From contig NZ_AKJG01000037.1 in NCBI RefSeq assembly GCF_000282455.1, positions 19,155-83,154 of the forward strand: a DNA stretch of 64,000 nucleotides, in the 5' to 3' direction. The position numbers were made by a program, and so were the translations under genes. Under the pieces are notes generated by a model. It had not been told where the DNA came from, ran no database searches, and saw only the letters and a program-made list of their open reading frames with translations. Every line of letters starts with the position of its first letter. Position 1 is the stretch's first letter. Below, piece after piece: positions 16,968 through 25,306 of this stretch. Origin of the DNA: Pseudomonas sp. GM74. GTDB lineage: Bacteria; Pseudomonadota; Gammaproteobacteria; Pseudomonadales; Pseudomonadaceae.

Positions 16968-17103
16968 ATGAGTCCTTTCGAGCAGTGGCCTGAGCCAATT
17001 GGTTCGCCGAAACCGGCGTTGAGATTGAACTCAAAGCGTAGACCAACCCCAGAAACCCACACTCACTACCAACCTGCCGGTGAACGGCGGACAAGGAATC
17101 GTC

Positions 17104-17688
17104 ATGTCCGATTTTCAAACCGAAACCACGCCCACCGCCCGTAAGCAGCACAAGTGCGGCGAGTGCTACGGCGTCATTCAGCCGGGTCAGCAATACCGCC
17201 TTGTCACAGGTAGCTGGGATGGCGAGATGGGCTCCTTCAAAACCTGCATGCCGTGCGTTGAGGCGCGCACCTGGGCCATTGCGCAACCCGAATGGGCTGG
17301 CGACAGCGGAGACCTCTACTACTTCGGGCGGCTCGACGAGGACCTGTCAGACCTTGCTCCAGAGATCAGGTCGCAGGACGGACTCCGCTTTCACGCATAC
17401 CGCTTGCAGTCCCTCATGGCTCGACGCCGGAAGGCCGCGCAGACGACGCGCCAAGCTACACTGGAACGCAGTGACAGCGGATTACCTGACCAAGTCATTT
17501 GCCCAGGCTCGGGACGATTCACACGCCTACGACGACATACCGGCCGACGAGAGCCCCACCTTCCACGAAATCCGCGCGCTCGGTGCATGGCTGTACGAGC
17601 AACAGGGTTTCGAGCAGGAATACATTCAGGGCTTGATGGGACACGCGGACGTGAAGATGACCGAGCACTACCAGGCAGGGCACGGTGA
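17104..17688 (+). CDS. Cys-motif phage protein fused to out-of-frame sequence
   Basis: The start at 17104 gives MSDFQTETTPTARKQHKCGECYGVI and a second CMPC pair, a small zinc-ribbon-like phage protein. Normal-looking sequence runs to about residue 110 (LQSLMARRRKAAQ, near 17440). Beyond that the frame is the wrong reading of an integrase gene that is coding in the +1 frame, so the C-terminal 80 or so residues are an artefact of a deletion joint. The original function is unknown. Confidence 0.55.
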   Translation: MSDFQTETTPTARKQHKCGECYGVIQPGQQYRLVTGSWDGEMGSFKTCMPCVEARTWAIAQPEWAGDSGDLYYFGRLDEDLSDLAPEIRSQDGLRFHAYRLQSLMARRRKAAQTTRQATLERSDSGLPDQVICPGSGRFTRLRRHTGRREPHLPRNPRARCMAVRATGFRAGIHSGLDGTRGREDDRALPGRAR

Positions 17689-17734
17689 TGACGAGGTGGT
17701 TTATATGAAGGTGAAAGCCGACCTGAAGGTGTAG
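17450..17734 (+). pseudogene. Phage integrase, C-terminal fragment
   Basis: The frame from about AKLHWNAVTADYLTKSF to the stop keeps the tyrosine-recombinase end: HEIRALGAWLYEQQGF (catalytic His and Arg), LMGHADVKMTEHY (His and nucleophile Tyr). The N-terminal two thirds, including the arm and core-binding domains, are missing, so it cannot recombine. It points at the tRNA-Val 3' end 113 bp away, the normal place for an integrase next to its attachment site. Confidence 0.85.
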
Positions 17735-17791
17735 TCCGGTGGTCGTTTGCCCAGAATATTCCCAAAGTCTGCCCAAAGGCAGAAAGCAAAA

Positions 17792-17818
17792 AGGGGTCAC
17801 CGTTTCCGGTGACCCCTC
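17792..17818 (+). terminator. Terminator-like hairpin after the integrase relic
   Basis: AGGGGTCACCG and CGGTGACCCCT form an 11-bp stem with a short TTTC-type loop, between the integrase fragment and tRNA-Val. The A-rich left flank would give a T-run for minus-strand transcripts from the tRNA. Confidence 0.7.
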
Positions 17819-17846
17819 TAGACCGCCCAGCAGAGCGGATTTTGTT

Positions 17847-17923
17847 TGGTAGGCGCGATTGGACTCGAACCAACGACCCCCACCATGTCAAGGTGGTGCT
17901 CTAACCAACTGAGCTACGTGCCT
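17847..17923 (-). tRNA. tRNA-Val (anticodon GAC), prophage attachment site
   Basis: The 77-base minus-strand sequence folds as a tRNA with anticodon GAC, TTCGAGTCC T-loop and encoded CCA (17849-17847). In the acceptor stem, base 5 (A, at 17919) faces C at 17855 instead of U, a mismatch. The 3' half abuts the prophage relic, so this half may derive from a phage attP sequence. A second copy of the 3' end, expected at the far prophage border, was not found in the window. Confidence 0.93.
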
Positions 17924-18107
17924 GCTGTGAGGCGGCATTCTACGGAATTCCGGAGGGGTGTCAACACCTTTTTTCGCGCTAACCCTATGAATATGCAAAA
18001 TATTTAATTTTGCCGCTGCAAAGAAGATTTTCCGGGTGGCTGGCGGGCGATTTTCAACTCGGGTAGGATCAATGCACTCGTAAAATATATTAAACAGAGG
18101 CTGCCGG

Positions 18108-19391
18108 ATGGCTAACACTCCCTACCCCGAGTCCTACTACGCCGCATCGGCCAATGCGGTTGCGCCGCGCCCGGCGTTGCAGGATGACGTCGATACCGAT
18201 GTCTGTGTGATTGGCGCCGGTTATACGGGGCTGTCTTCTGCCCTGTTTCTGCTGGAGAACGGTTTCAAGGTCACGGTGCTCGAAGCCGCCGGGGTCGGTT
18301 TCGGAGCGTCCGGGCGTAATGGCGGCCAGATCGTTAACAGCTATAGCCGCGATATCGATGTCATCGAGCGCACGGTCGGTCCCAGGCAGGCCCAGTTGCT
18401 GGGGCAAATGGCGTTCGAAGGTGGGCGAATCATTCGTGAGCGGGTCGCCAGGTACAACATTCAGTGCGATTTGAAGGACGGTGGCGTGTTCGCCGCGATG
18501 ACCGCCAAGCAGATGGGTCATCTCGAATCCCAGAAGCGCCTGTGGGAGCGTTTCGGGCACACCCAGCTTGAGTTGATGGATCAACGCCGCATTCGCGAAG
18601 TGGTGGCCTGCGATCAGTACGTCGGCGGGATGCTCGACATGAGTGGCGGCCACATCCATCCGCTTAACCTGGCGCTGGGTGAAGCGGCGGCGGTCGAGTC
18701 CCTGGGCGGGACGATTTATGAGCAGTCGCCGGCGGTGCGCATTGTGCGCGGCGCCAACCCTGTTGTGCACACGCCGCAGGGCAAGGTCCGGGCCAAATTC
18801 ATCATCGTCGCCGGCAACGCTTATCTGGGCAACCTGGTGCCGGAACTGGCCGCCAAGTCGATGCCTTGCGGCACGCAGGTGATTACCACCGAGCCATTGG
18901 GTGAAGAACTGGCCAAGACCCTGCTGCCCCAGGACTACTGTGTCGAAGACTGCAATTACTTGCTCGACTACTACCGTCTCAGCGGCGACAAGCGTCTGAT
19001 TTTCGGTGGTGGCGTGGTGTATGGCGCGCGGGATCCGGCGAACATAGAAGCGATCATTCGACCGAAGATGCTCAAGGCATTCCCGCAGCTCAAAGGCGTG
19101 AAGATCGATTTCGCGTGGACGGGTAATTTCCTGCTGACCCTGTCGCGCCTGCCCCAGGTCGGACGGCTGGGCGACAACATCTACTATTCCCAGGGTTGTA
19201 GCGGCCATGGCGTGACCTACACGCATCTGGCGGGCAAGGTACTGGCCGAAGCATTGCGCGGTCAGGCCGAGCGTTTTGACGCCTTTGCCGACCTGCCCCA
19301 CTACCCGTTCCCGGGCGGCCAGTTGCTGCGCACACCGTTTGCAGCGCTGGGTGCGTGGTATTACGGATTGCGGGATAGATTCGGGTACTAA
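18108..19391 (+). CDS. FAD-dependent oxidoreductase, gamma-glutamylputrescine oxidase-like
   Basis: This 427-residue DAO-family flavoprotein has a dinucleotide loop GAGYTGLSSALFLLENG at about residue 36 and GASGRNGGQI at about 65, both typical of PuuB-type amine oxidases. The C-terminus has LPQVGRLGDNIYYSQGCSGHGVTYTHLAGK, the conserved FAD-binding end of that group. It probably oxidises gamma-glutamylputrescine or a related amine during polyamine catabolism in the cytoplasm. No other puu/pau gene is adjacent, so the substrate is inferred from similarity alone. REP sequences follow the stop. Confidence 0.82.
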   Translation: MANTPYPESYYAASANAVAPRPALQDDVDTDVCVIGAGYTGLSSALFLLENGFKVTVLEAAGVGFGASGRNGGQIVNSYSRDIDVIERTVGPRQAQLLGQMAFEGGRIIRERVARYNIQCDLKDGGVFAAMTAKQMGHLESQKRLWERFGHTQLELMDQRRIREVVACDQYVGGMLDMSGGHIHPLNLALGEAAAVESLGGTIYEQSPAVRIVRGANPVVHTPQGKVRAKFIIVAGNAYLGNLVPELAAKSMPCGTQVITTEPLGEELAKTLLPQDYCVEDCNYLLDYYRLSGDKRLIFGGGVVYGARDPANIEAIIRPKMLKAFPQLKGVKIDFAWTGNFLLTLSRLPQVGRLGDNIYYSQGCSGHGVTYTHLAGKVLAEALRGQAERFDAFADLPHYPFPGGQLLRTPFAALGAWYYGLRDRFGY

Positions 19392-19410
19392 GCGACACGC
19401 AATACATTGC

Positions 19411-19546
19411 AGGAGCGAACCTGCTCGCGATGGCGGACTGGCAAACGACATCCGTGTTGAATGTGCCGGCCTCATCGCGAGCAAGCCCGCCCCCACAATG
19501 TTTTTTGGATACCCGCAGATGTTGCGTACACCCGCTCCCACAGGGG
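19411..19546. repeat. REP palindrome cluster
   Basis: GAGCGAACCTGCTCGCGATG (near 19413) and its inverted partner CATCGCGAGCAAGCCCGCCC (near 19473), plus a CCCGCTCCCACAGG fragment near 19531, are degenerate Pseudomonas REP elements between the flavoprotein gene and xdhC. Confidence 0.75.
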
Positions 19547-19552
19547 GTTGGG

Positions 19553-20524
19553 TTAGATGCGATCTCGTGGGATACCGCTGCGAATCCGCAGGATGTCAGC
19601 CAGCACCGCCAAGGCAATCTCCGCTGGGGTCTTGCTGCCCAGGTTCAACCCGATTGGCGCATGGATCCGCCCCAACTCGACATCCCCCAGACCACCGATG
19701 CGCCGCAAGCGCTCGAAGCGCTTTTGCGAGGTCTGCATGGAGCCCATCACACCGATGTAGAACGCCTCGGTGCGAACAGCCTCCATCATCGCCAGGTCAT
19801 CGATACGTGGGTCGTGGGTCAACGCCACCACCGCCGTGTCGCTGTGACAGCCGCCTTCGGCGATGAACACCGACGGCAGTTGACGACGAATCTCCACGTT
19901 TTCCAGCACGACGCCTTCCAGCACTTCGTCCCGCGGGTCACACAGAATCACCTCGAACCCAAGCCCCACGGCAAACTCCGCACAGGCCTGCGCGACACTG
20001 GAATACCCCGCCAGCAGCAAGCGCTGGGCCGCGCCGACGCGCACACGCACCCGGTCGATTTCACGCTCGATACGCACACCCTGTTCACGATCATCGAACA
20101 GGCTGCGCGCACCGCTTTGCAAATCAACCTCACGGATCAACCGACGTCGACCCAACAGCGCCGACTCCAGTTCCCGCAAATGCGCTTGCACCTCGCAATC
20201 GGCGTCAAGCTTCTCGACCAGCACATCCAGCACCCCACCACACGGCAGGCTGACGCGCGAGCGTGGGTCGTCGCCTTCGCCGTAACGAACAACGCTGACC
20301 GGCTCCAGAAACGCGCCCTCGGCGACTCGCTCGAGAAAGTCTTCCTCGACACAGCCACCGGACAGCGAGCCGATCCAGTGCCCCTGCGTGTTCACCGCCA
20401 GCAGCGAACCCGGTGCGCGCGGTGCCGAGCCATAAGTGGCCAGCACCGTACACAGCCAGATGCGCTGACCGGCCGCCGACCACTCCAGCGCCCGGCGCAC
20501 CACCTGCAGATCCAGATGCTGCAT
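19553..20524 (-). CDS. xdhC: XdhC family molybdenum-cofactor insertion protein
   Basis: XdhC-type proteins bind and sulfurate the molybdenum cofactor and deliver it to molybdenum hydroxylases. The 323-residue product has the N-terminal XdhC/CoxI domain (GSAPRAPGSLLAV at about 30, SGGCVEEDFLERV at about 54, LPCGGVLDVLVEK at about 92) and a C-terminal Rossmann-like domain (LLLAGYSSVAQACAEFA, GVMGSMQTSQKRFERL, IHAPIGLNLGSKTPAEIALAVLADI). Start 20524 lies one base after the stop of the cytochrome gene, so it is the last gene of that operon. This pairing supports its role in maturing the adjacent hydroxylase. Confidence 0.9.
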   Translation of the reverse strand: MQHLDLQVVRRALEWSAAGQRIWLCTVLATYGSAPRAPGSLLAVNTQGHWIGSLSGGCVEEDFLERVAEGAFLEPVSVVRYGEGDDPRSRVSLPCGGVLDVLVEKLDADCEVQAHLRELESALLGRRRLIREVDLQSGARSLFDDREQGVRIEREIDRVRVRVGAAQRLLLAGYSSVAQACAEFAVGLGFEVILCDPRDEVLEGVVLENVEIRRQLPSVFIAEGGCHSDTAVVALTHDPRIDDLAMMEAVRTEAFYIGVMGSMQTSQKRFERLRRIGGLGDVELGRIHAPIGLNLGSKTPAEIALAVLADILRIRSGIPRDRI

Positions 20525-20525
20525 A

Positions 20526-21764
20526 TCAGTGGGCCTTGTGCTCGAGCGGCGGCGCATCGGCCCGCAACTTCTGCACGTCGTTTACAGCCAGGTCATTGGG
20601 CTGACCACCCCAGCCCTGACGCAGGTAGTTCAGCAGATCCGTGAGTTGCCCGTCGCTCAACTTCTCGGCGAACCCCGGCATCGGTTGCATGTGCTCGAAA
20701 CCGGAGAATTTCTGCTCACCGATACCGTCGTCGATCACCCGCACAAGGTTGCGCGGGTCTTCCAGACGCAACGTGGTATTGCCGCGCATAGCCACCGCGA
20801 TGTGCGGCTTGCCTTCGCCACCTGGAGCGTGGCAACCGGCACAGACATTCAAATATTCCTGACGGCCGCGCTGGGCACTCGGGCTCAGCTTTTCCAATGG
20901 CACTTCTGTAAGCACTTTCGCCGCAGGCGGCTGATCGCCCAGCAGGAAGGTCGCCATCGCCGCCAGATCCGGATCGCTCAGGCCCTGGGTGCTGTTGTGG
21001 AACACCGGGAACATCTCGTTGAACATCGTGCCCTGGGCGCTCATGCCGTGTTTGAGGAACGAGCTCAGGTCCTGATGATTCCAGCCACGGGCCGCAAGAT
21101 CAGTGGCCAGTAGGCTCGGCGCCAGATAGCCATTGAGGATGCCGCCGGTCATGCGTTTGTCCATCTGCATCGCGCCAGGCAGACCGCGTGGGGTGTGGCA
21201 TTCGCCACAGTGGCCGAGTACGTCGACCATGTACTGGCCGCGCTTCCAGGCTTCGCTCTTGCCTTCGGCAGGCTCCAGCTTCACGTCTTTGCCGTACATC
21301 ATGTTCCAGCCCATCAGGCCCAGGCGCACGTTGAACGGGAAGCTCAGGCTGGTGACCGGTGCTGCACGTTCGATCGGCTCGACGGTTTTCAGGTAGGCGT
21401 GAATCGCATCGGAATCCGCACGCGGGATCAGGTGATACGAGGTGTAGGGCATCGCCGGATACAGGTTCGCGCCATCGCGGCGCTTGCCTTCGGTGAACGC
21501 GGTGAAGAACTCGTCATCGCTGTACAGGCCGATGCCGTGCTCTTTGCTCGGGGTGATGTTGGTACCGTAGATCGTGCCGAACGGCGACACGATCGGCAGG
21601 CCACCCGCATAGGGTGCGCCACCCGGTGCTGTGTGGCACGCCATGCAATCGGCGGCGCGGGCGAGGTACTCGCCTTGTTTGACCTGCGCATCATCGGCGT
21701 GAGCCGCCACCACAGGCGCAGCCAGACCAACCGCCAACGCCAGGCGGCTAAGTAGAAGCTTCAT
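20526..21764 (-). CDS. Tri-haem cytochrome c subunit of molybdenum hydroxylase
   Basis: Residues 1-23 are a signal peptide (LAAPVVAAHA). Three haem motifs are visible: CMACH (about 39), CGECH (about 187) and CAGCH (about 326), each with a downstream Met candidate (for example MQPMPGF). This layout matches the three-haem cytochrome subunits of periplasmic aldehyde or alcohol dehydrogenases, which pass electrons from the catalytic subunits to the respiratory chain. The start at 21764 follows AGGAGGGTTA and lies just after the 2Fe-2S gene stop. It replaces the FAD subunit found in cytosolic xanthine dehydrogenases. Confidence 0.9.
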   Translation of the reverse strand: MKLLLSRLALAVGLAAPVVAAHADDAQVKQGEYLARAADCMACHTAPGGAPYAGGLPIVSPFGTIYGTNITPSKEHGIGLYSDDEFFTAFTEGKRRDGANLYPAMPYTSYHLIPRADSDAIHAYLKTVEPIERAAPVTSLSFPFNVRLGLMGWNMMYGKDVKLEPAEGKSEAWKRGQYMVDVLGHCGECHTPRGLPGAMQMDKRMTGGILNGYLAPSLLATDLAARGWNHQDLSSFLKHGMSAQGTMFNEMFPVFHNSTQGLSDPDLAAMATFLLGDQPPAAKVLTEVPLEKLSPSAQRGRQEYLNVCAGCHAPGGEGKPHIAVAMRGNTTLRLEDPRNLVRVIDDGIGEQKFSGFEHMQPMPGFAEKLSDGQLTDLLNYLRQGWGGQPNDLAVNDVQKLRADAPPLEHKAH

Positions 21765-21766
21765 GC

Positions 21767-22306
21767 TTAACCCTCCTTGACCAGGCCGAGATCGGTCAGC
21801 ACGTTGCGGGTGGCGCTGTAGTAGCGCACGTACCCGGTGCAACGGCAGATGTGATGACCGAGGCTGTCCTCGATGACTTTTTCCAGCTGGCTTTTGACGA
21901 TCGGCTGACGCTGCAGCTTTTCCACCAGCACGGTCGCGGCATTGACGAATCCCGGCGCGCAGTAGCTGCACTGGAAGGCGAACTCGTCGACGAAACGCTG
22001 CTGGATCGGGTTCAGCTCGGTGACCTTGCCCTGCTCGTCGCGGGTCGCATGGCCTTCGATGGTCCGTACTTTCTTGCCTTCGAAATAGTGCGCGCCGGTG
22101 ATGCAGGTGCGCACTTCTTCGCTGGTGCCGTCGGGGTTATCGACGATCACCACGCAGGCGTGGCAGATGCCCTGGCCGCAGCCCAGGCGCGAGCCGGTGA
22201 GGTTCTTGTACTCGTGCAGGTAGTCGATCATTGGCAGGTCATCAGGGATGTCCACCGGGCCGACGGATTGACCATTGAGGGTCAGTTGAAGCGGACGGTT
22301 AGCCAT
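21767..22306 (-). CDS. 2Fe-2S subunit of molybdenum hydroxylase
   Basis: The 179-residue subunit has both expected clusters: the plant-ferredoxin-type CGQGICHACVV (with a later Cys in RTCITGAH) in the N-terminal half and CSYCAPGF plus CRCTGY in the C-terminal half. There is no signal peptide, although its partners carry export signals; it probably leaves the cell in complex with the Tat-signalled large subunit. The start at 22306 overlaps the large-subunit stop by eight bases, implying translational coupling. Confidence 0.92.
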   Translation of the reverse strand: MANRPLQLTLNGQSVGPVDIPDDLPMIDYLHEYKNLTGSRLGCGQGICHACVVIVDNPDGTSEEVRTCITGAHYFEGKKVRTIEGHATRDEQGKVTELNPIQQRFVDEFAFQCSYCAPGFVNAATVLVEKLQRQPIVKSQLEKVIEDSLGHHICRCTGYVRYYSATRNVLTDLGLVKEG

Positions 22307-25130
22307 TGAGGGCCTCCTTGATGCGTGCAGAAGTGATAGGCAAGTCGCGGACACGTTTACCGATGGCATGGGCCACGGCGTTGCCGATGGCACCGACCAC
22401 CGGGATCATCACCACCTCGGCGATACCCTTGGACGGGTCGCTTGGCGACAATGGCGGCAGGATGTCCGCTGTCTGTTTCCACACCGCGACGTGACGCGCC
22501 ATCGGCAGGCGGTAACGGTTGAAGTTCCAGTCACCCTCCCCCGGCCCGCCTTCGTACAGCGGCATCTCTTCCATCAGCGCATGGCCGATGCCCATGGCGA
22601 TACCGCCTTCGAGCTGGCCCCTGACCAGTTCTTCCACCAGCACCCGACCGCACTCGACCCACGAGTGGTGGTTGAGCACCGACACTTCGTTCGAACCCTT
22701 GTTGACCTTCACTTCCACCAGCGTCGCCACCGGGCTGTAGTAAGTCACCGCCGCGTTGTTCAGCTGGGTCGCCGGGTAGGCAATGCCCTGCCGATCCAGC
22801 AGATGGAAACCGGCGCTGTTCATCTGCGCCTTCTTCGCCTTTGGCGCACCGTCGCCGTACTTCACGGCAAGGCCGTCGAGCGGCAAGCGCTCACGCACGC
22901 CGTCGATGCTGAACTCGGCCTCGGCCCAGCTCCAGCGGTTGAAACCGTGCACGGTGGCACCGCTCACCAGGCCACGCTCGTGAACACGCTTGGCCAGCAT
23001 GGCGAACGGAAGTGGCTCCATGCCGTTGGCCGTGAGCTTGCCGTCGACCCAATGGGCGTCTTCGCGGCGCACCACGTAGGGGTTGGCCTGCCCGCCGTAG
23101 GGGCCTTGGCGCCAGATCTCCAGCGCCGCCGGCCACAGGCCGTGGTTGAACAGCACGCGCGCCGCTTCACGGGTGGCGTGGCTGAAGTAGTACGCCGAGT
23201 TGGTGGCCGACGAAGCCGAAGCCACCTTGCCGACCCAGCGTGGATTGCGCAGGAAATTGTCCTGCTCGGCCTGGCTCATGATGTAGGGGTTGCCGCCACT
23301 GACCAGCTGCAACTCTTTCCATTCGGTTTCGCCGGTCTTGACTTCGTGGGCCGGGATACCGAGGAAGTCGGCCACGACCATGGCCTGGGAGGTGGACATG
23401 CCGGTGCCGATCTCGATACCGATGTGGCGCAGGCTGATGCGACCTTCGGCAGTGAATTCAATGCTGGCCATCGGCGCTTCGGAACCGGTGCCGAAGTCTT
23501 TCTGGCAGATGGCGAAACCGACGCCGTACCAGTTATCGGGGTCGGCGGCTTCGCGTTGTTGCTTGATCGCGTCGCGGTTTTTCCAGGTGTCGTGGATCGC
23601 CGCCTTGTCGAGAATCTCGTGCAGGCGCAAGGCACCGGCCGGGATCGCGCCCTGGGTGTTTTTCATGCCCGAGCGCAGTGCGTTCTTGCGGCGCAGTTCA
23701 ATGGCATCGATACCCAGGCGACCGGCGATTTCGTCGACCATCATCTCGGTCGCCGCCATGCTTTGCAGGGTGCCGTAGCCACGCATCGACCCGGCCTCTA
23801 CCGCTCGGGAATGGTAAGCCGTGACCTGCAGATCGTTCTGCGGCATGTAGTAGATCGACTGTGCCGCCGTGGCGCCCACCGCCGCCACCGACGGGCTGTA
23901 GTTGATCCGCCCGCCACCGTCGACGCTCATCTCGGAGCGGAAGATCTTGAAGCTGTGATCGTTCTTGTCCACCGCCAATTGGTAGCGAATGTCGAACGGG
24001 TGACGCTTGATGCCGCTCTGGAACTGCTCGTAGCGGTCGTTGGCCAGGCGCACCGGCACACCGGCGCCGTACAACGCCGCCAGGGCTGCGTAGTAGACGA
24101 AAATGTTGTGGTCTTTGGAGCCGTAACCGACGGTATAACCCGGGTGCATGTTCAGGTTGGCCAGGCCGAAACGCGACGGCGCGATCATCTTCGCGGTTTC
24201 GGTCGCGGTTTCCAGCGGGCACTGGGTAGCGACGACGAAATGCAGGGTCTTGGTGGCCGGGTCGTACCAGCCGTTGCCGTTGTCCGGCTCCAGGGCGGCC
24301 GGTTCGATCGACGGGGTCTTGTAGCGCTCGTCGAACACCAGCCAGTTGTCCGGCGGCGTATCGATCTGCTGCTTCATGCGCTCGGCGTAGAACAACCCGC
24401 GCTCGGTCAGGTTGCCGTGCAGGTTCGGCTGGGAGTTCCACACCGGACGACGGTTTTTCAGCATCGGGAACAGGATCGAATCCTTGAGGCTGGCGAACTC
24501 GTCTTCGTCCGCCGAAGTCGCACCGCCAACGCGCACGTAGCGGAAGCTGCCGTAGGGATCGCCTTCGTAGAACGGCACCTGGGCACCGTAACGAATCGCC
24601 TTGTCATTGAATTTGAGTTGGTTCTTGGCCTGACGGAAGCGCTCGAAATCGTTCCAGATCAGGATCGCCACCGGGTGCCCGATGAACATCGGCACCTTGC
24701 CGGCCGGCAACAACGGATCCGGGGCGTGCTCCTCAGGGAACACGATACCGTCCTTGACCAGGTCTTCGGCGGTGACGATGCGGTCCGGCTGCAACTCGGC
24801 ACCGAGCCACGACAGGTCGATGCCTGCAAAGATGTGGTCGGCCTTGATGGTTTTGAGCAGCATGGCGTGGCCTTGCTGCTGCGGCCAGCCCGGCATGTCC
24901 TTGGCGCGGATGTCGCGGGCAAAGACCTTGCTGCCGCAGACCTTGGACAAGGCATCGTTACGGGCGCGCGCCTTGCCATTGTTGCCGAGCCACTGCTCGG
25001 ACGGCACGGTCACGCTGTTTTCCATCAAGGCGGCCAGCGCCTGGCTGCTCAATGGCGTGAGCGTCACGCTCACGCCCGCTACCAGCCCGCCCTGAAGGAA
25101 CGAGCGCCGGGATATATCACGGTTGGACAT
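22299..25130 (-). CDS. Tat-exported molybdopterin-binding subunit of an aldehyde/xanthine dehydrogenase-type hydroxylase
   Basis: The 943-residue catalytic subunit begins with a twin-arginine signal (ISRRSFLQGGLVAGVSVTL). Molybdopterin-binding stretches include the SMRGYGTLQSMAATEMMVDEIA region and the GIEIGTGMSTSQAMVVADFLG segment; near the C-terminus KGIAEVVMIPVVGAIGNAVAHA holds the candidate catalytic Glu and differs from the usual GEPP form. It resembles isoquinoline- and aldehyde-oxidising periplasmic members. With the 2Fe-2S and tri-haem subunits it should form a periplasmic hydroxylase. The substrate cannot be read from the sequence. Confidence 0.88.
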   Translation of the reverse strand: MSNRDISRRSFLQGGLVAGVSVTLTPLSSQALAALMENSVTVPSEQWLGNNGKARARNDALSKVCGSKVFARDIRAKDMPGWPQQQGHAMLLKTIKADHIFAGIDLSWLGAELQPDRIVTAEDLVKDGIVFPEEHAPDPLLPAGKVPMFIGHPVAILIWNDFERFRQAKNQLKFNDKAIRYGAQVPFYEGDPYGSFRYVRVGGATSADEDEFASLKDSILFPMLKNRRPVWNSQPNLHGNLTERGLFYAERMKQQIDTPPDNWLVFDERYKTPSIEPAALEPDNGNGWYDPATKTLHFVVATQCPLETATETAKMIAPSRFGLANLNMHPGYTVGYGSKDHNIFVYYAALAALYGAGVPVRLANDRYEQFQSGIKRHPFDIRYQLAVDKNDHSFKIFRSEMSVDGGGRINYSPSVAAVGATAAQSIYYMPQNDLQVTAYHSRAVEAGSMRGYGTLQSMAATEMMVDEIAGRLGIDAIELRRKNALRSGMKNTQGAIPAGALRLHEILDKAAIHDTWKNRDAIKQQREAADPDNWYGVGFAICQKDFGTGSEAPMASIEFTAEGRISLRHIGIEIGTGMSTSQAMVVADFLGIPAHEVKTGETEWKELQLVSGGNPYIMSQAEQDNFLRNPRWVGKVASASSATNSAYYFSHATREAARVLFNHGLWPAALEIWRQGPYGGQANPYVVRREDAHWVDGKLTANGMEPLPFAMLAKRVHERGLVSGATVHGFNRWSWAEAEFSIDGVRERLPLDGLAVKYGDGAPKAKKAQMNSAGFHLLDRQGIAYPATQLNNAAVTYYSPVATLVEVKVNKGSNEVSVLNHHSWVECGRVLVEELVRGQLEGGIAMGIGHALMEEMPLYEGGPGEGDWNFNRYRLPMARHVAVWKQTADILPPLSPSDPSKGIAEVVMIPVVGAIGNAVAHAIGKRVRDLPITSARIKEALNG

Positions 25131-25306
25131 GGATCATCCTCTGGGCGGTTATGGGGTCCGCCCTTCTGGTTATGTACTGGAAAATCTCGAGTCTTGCAGA
25201 AGCCCTTTTTGACGATGCAAAGGGCTGTGTTGACAGTGCAAAGCTGACCGAAAGGTTAAGTTTATAGGCTTATGCCTTCGCGGAAAACTAAAAACTGACC
25301 AAGGAA

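Noticed and set aside
12000..17846. Second copy of the tRNA-Val 3' end as the far prophage attachment site
   Set aside because: No matching stretch was found between the IS and the tRNA; it may have been deleted or lie outside the window.
18090..19541. 483-codon minus-strand frame
   Set aside because: It is antisense to the FAD oxidoreductase, and it also runs through REP sequences.
22368..25247. 959-codon open frame on the plus strand
   Set aside because: It lies antisense to the well-supported molybdenum hydroxylase gene. Its composition (His/Arg/Gly/Val-rich) is what antisense reading of high-GC coding DNA gives.
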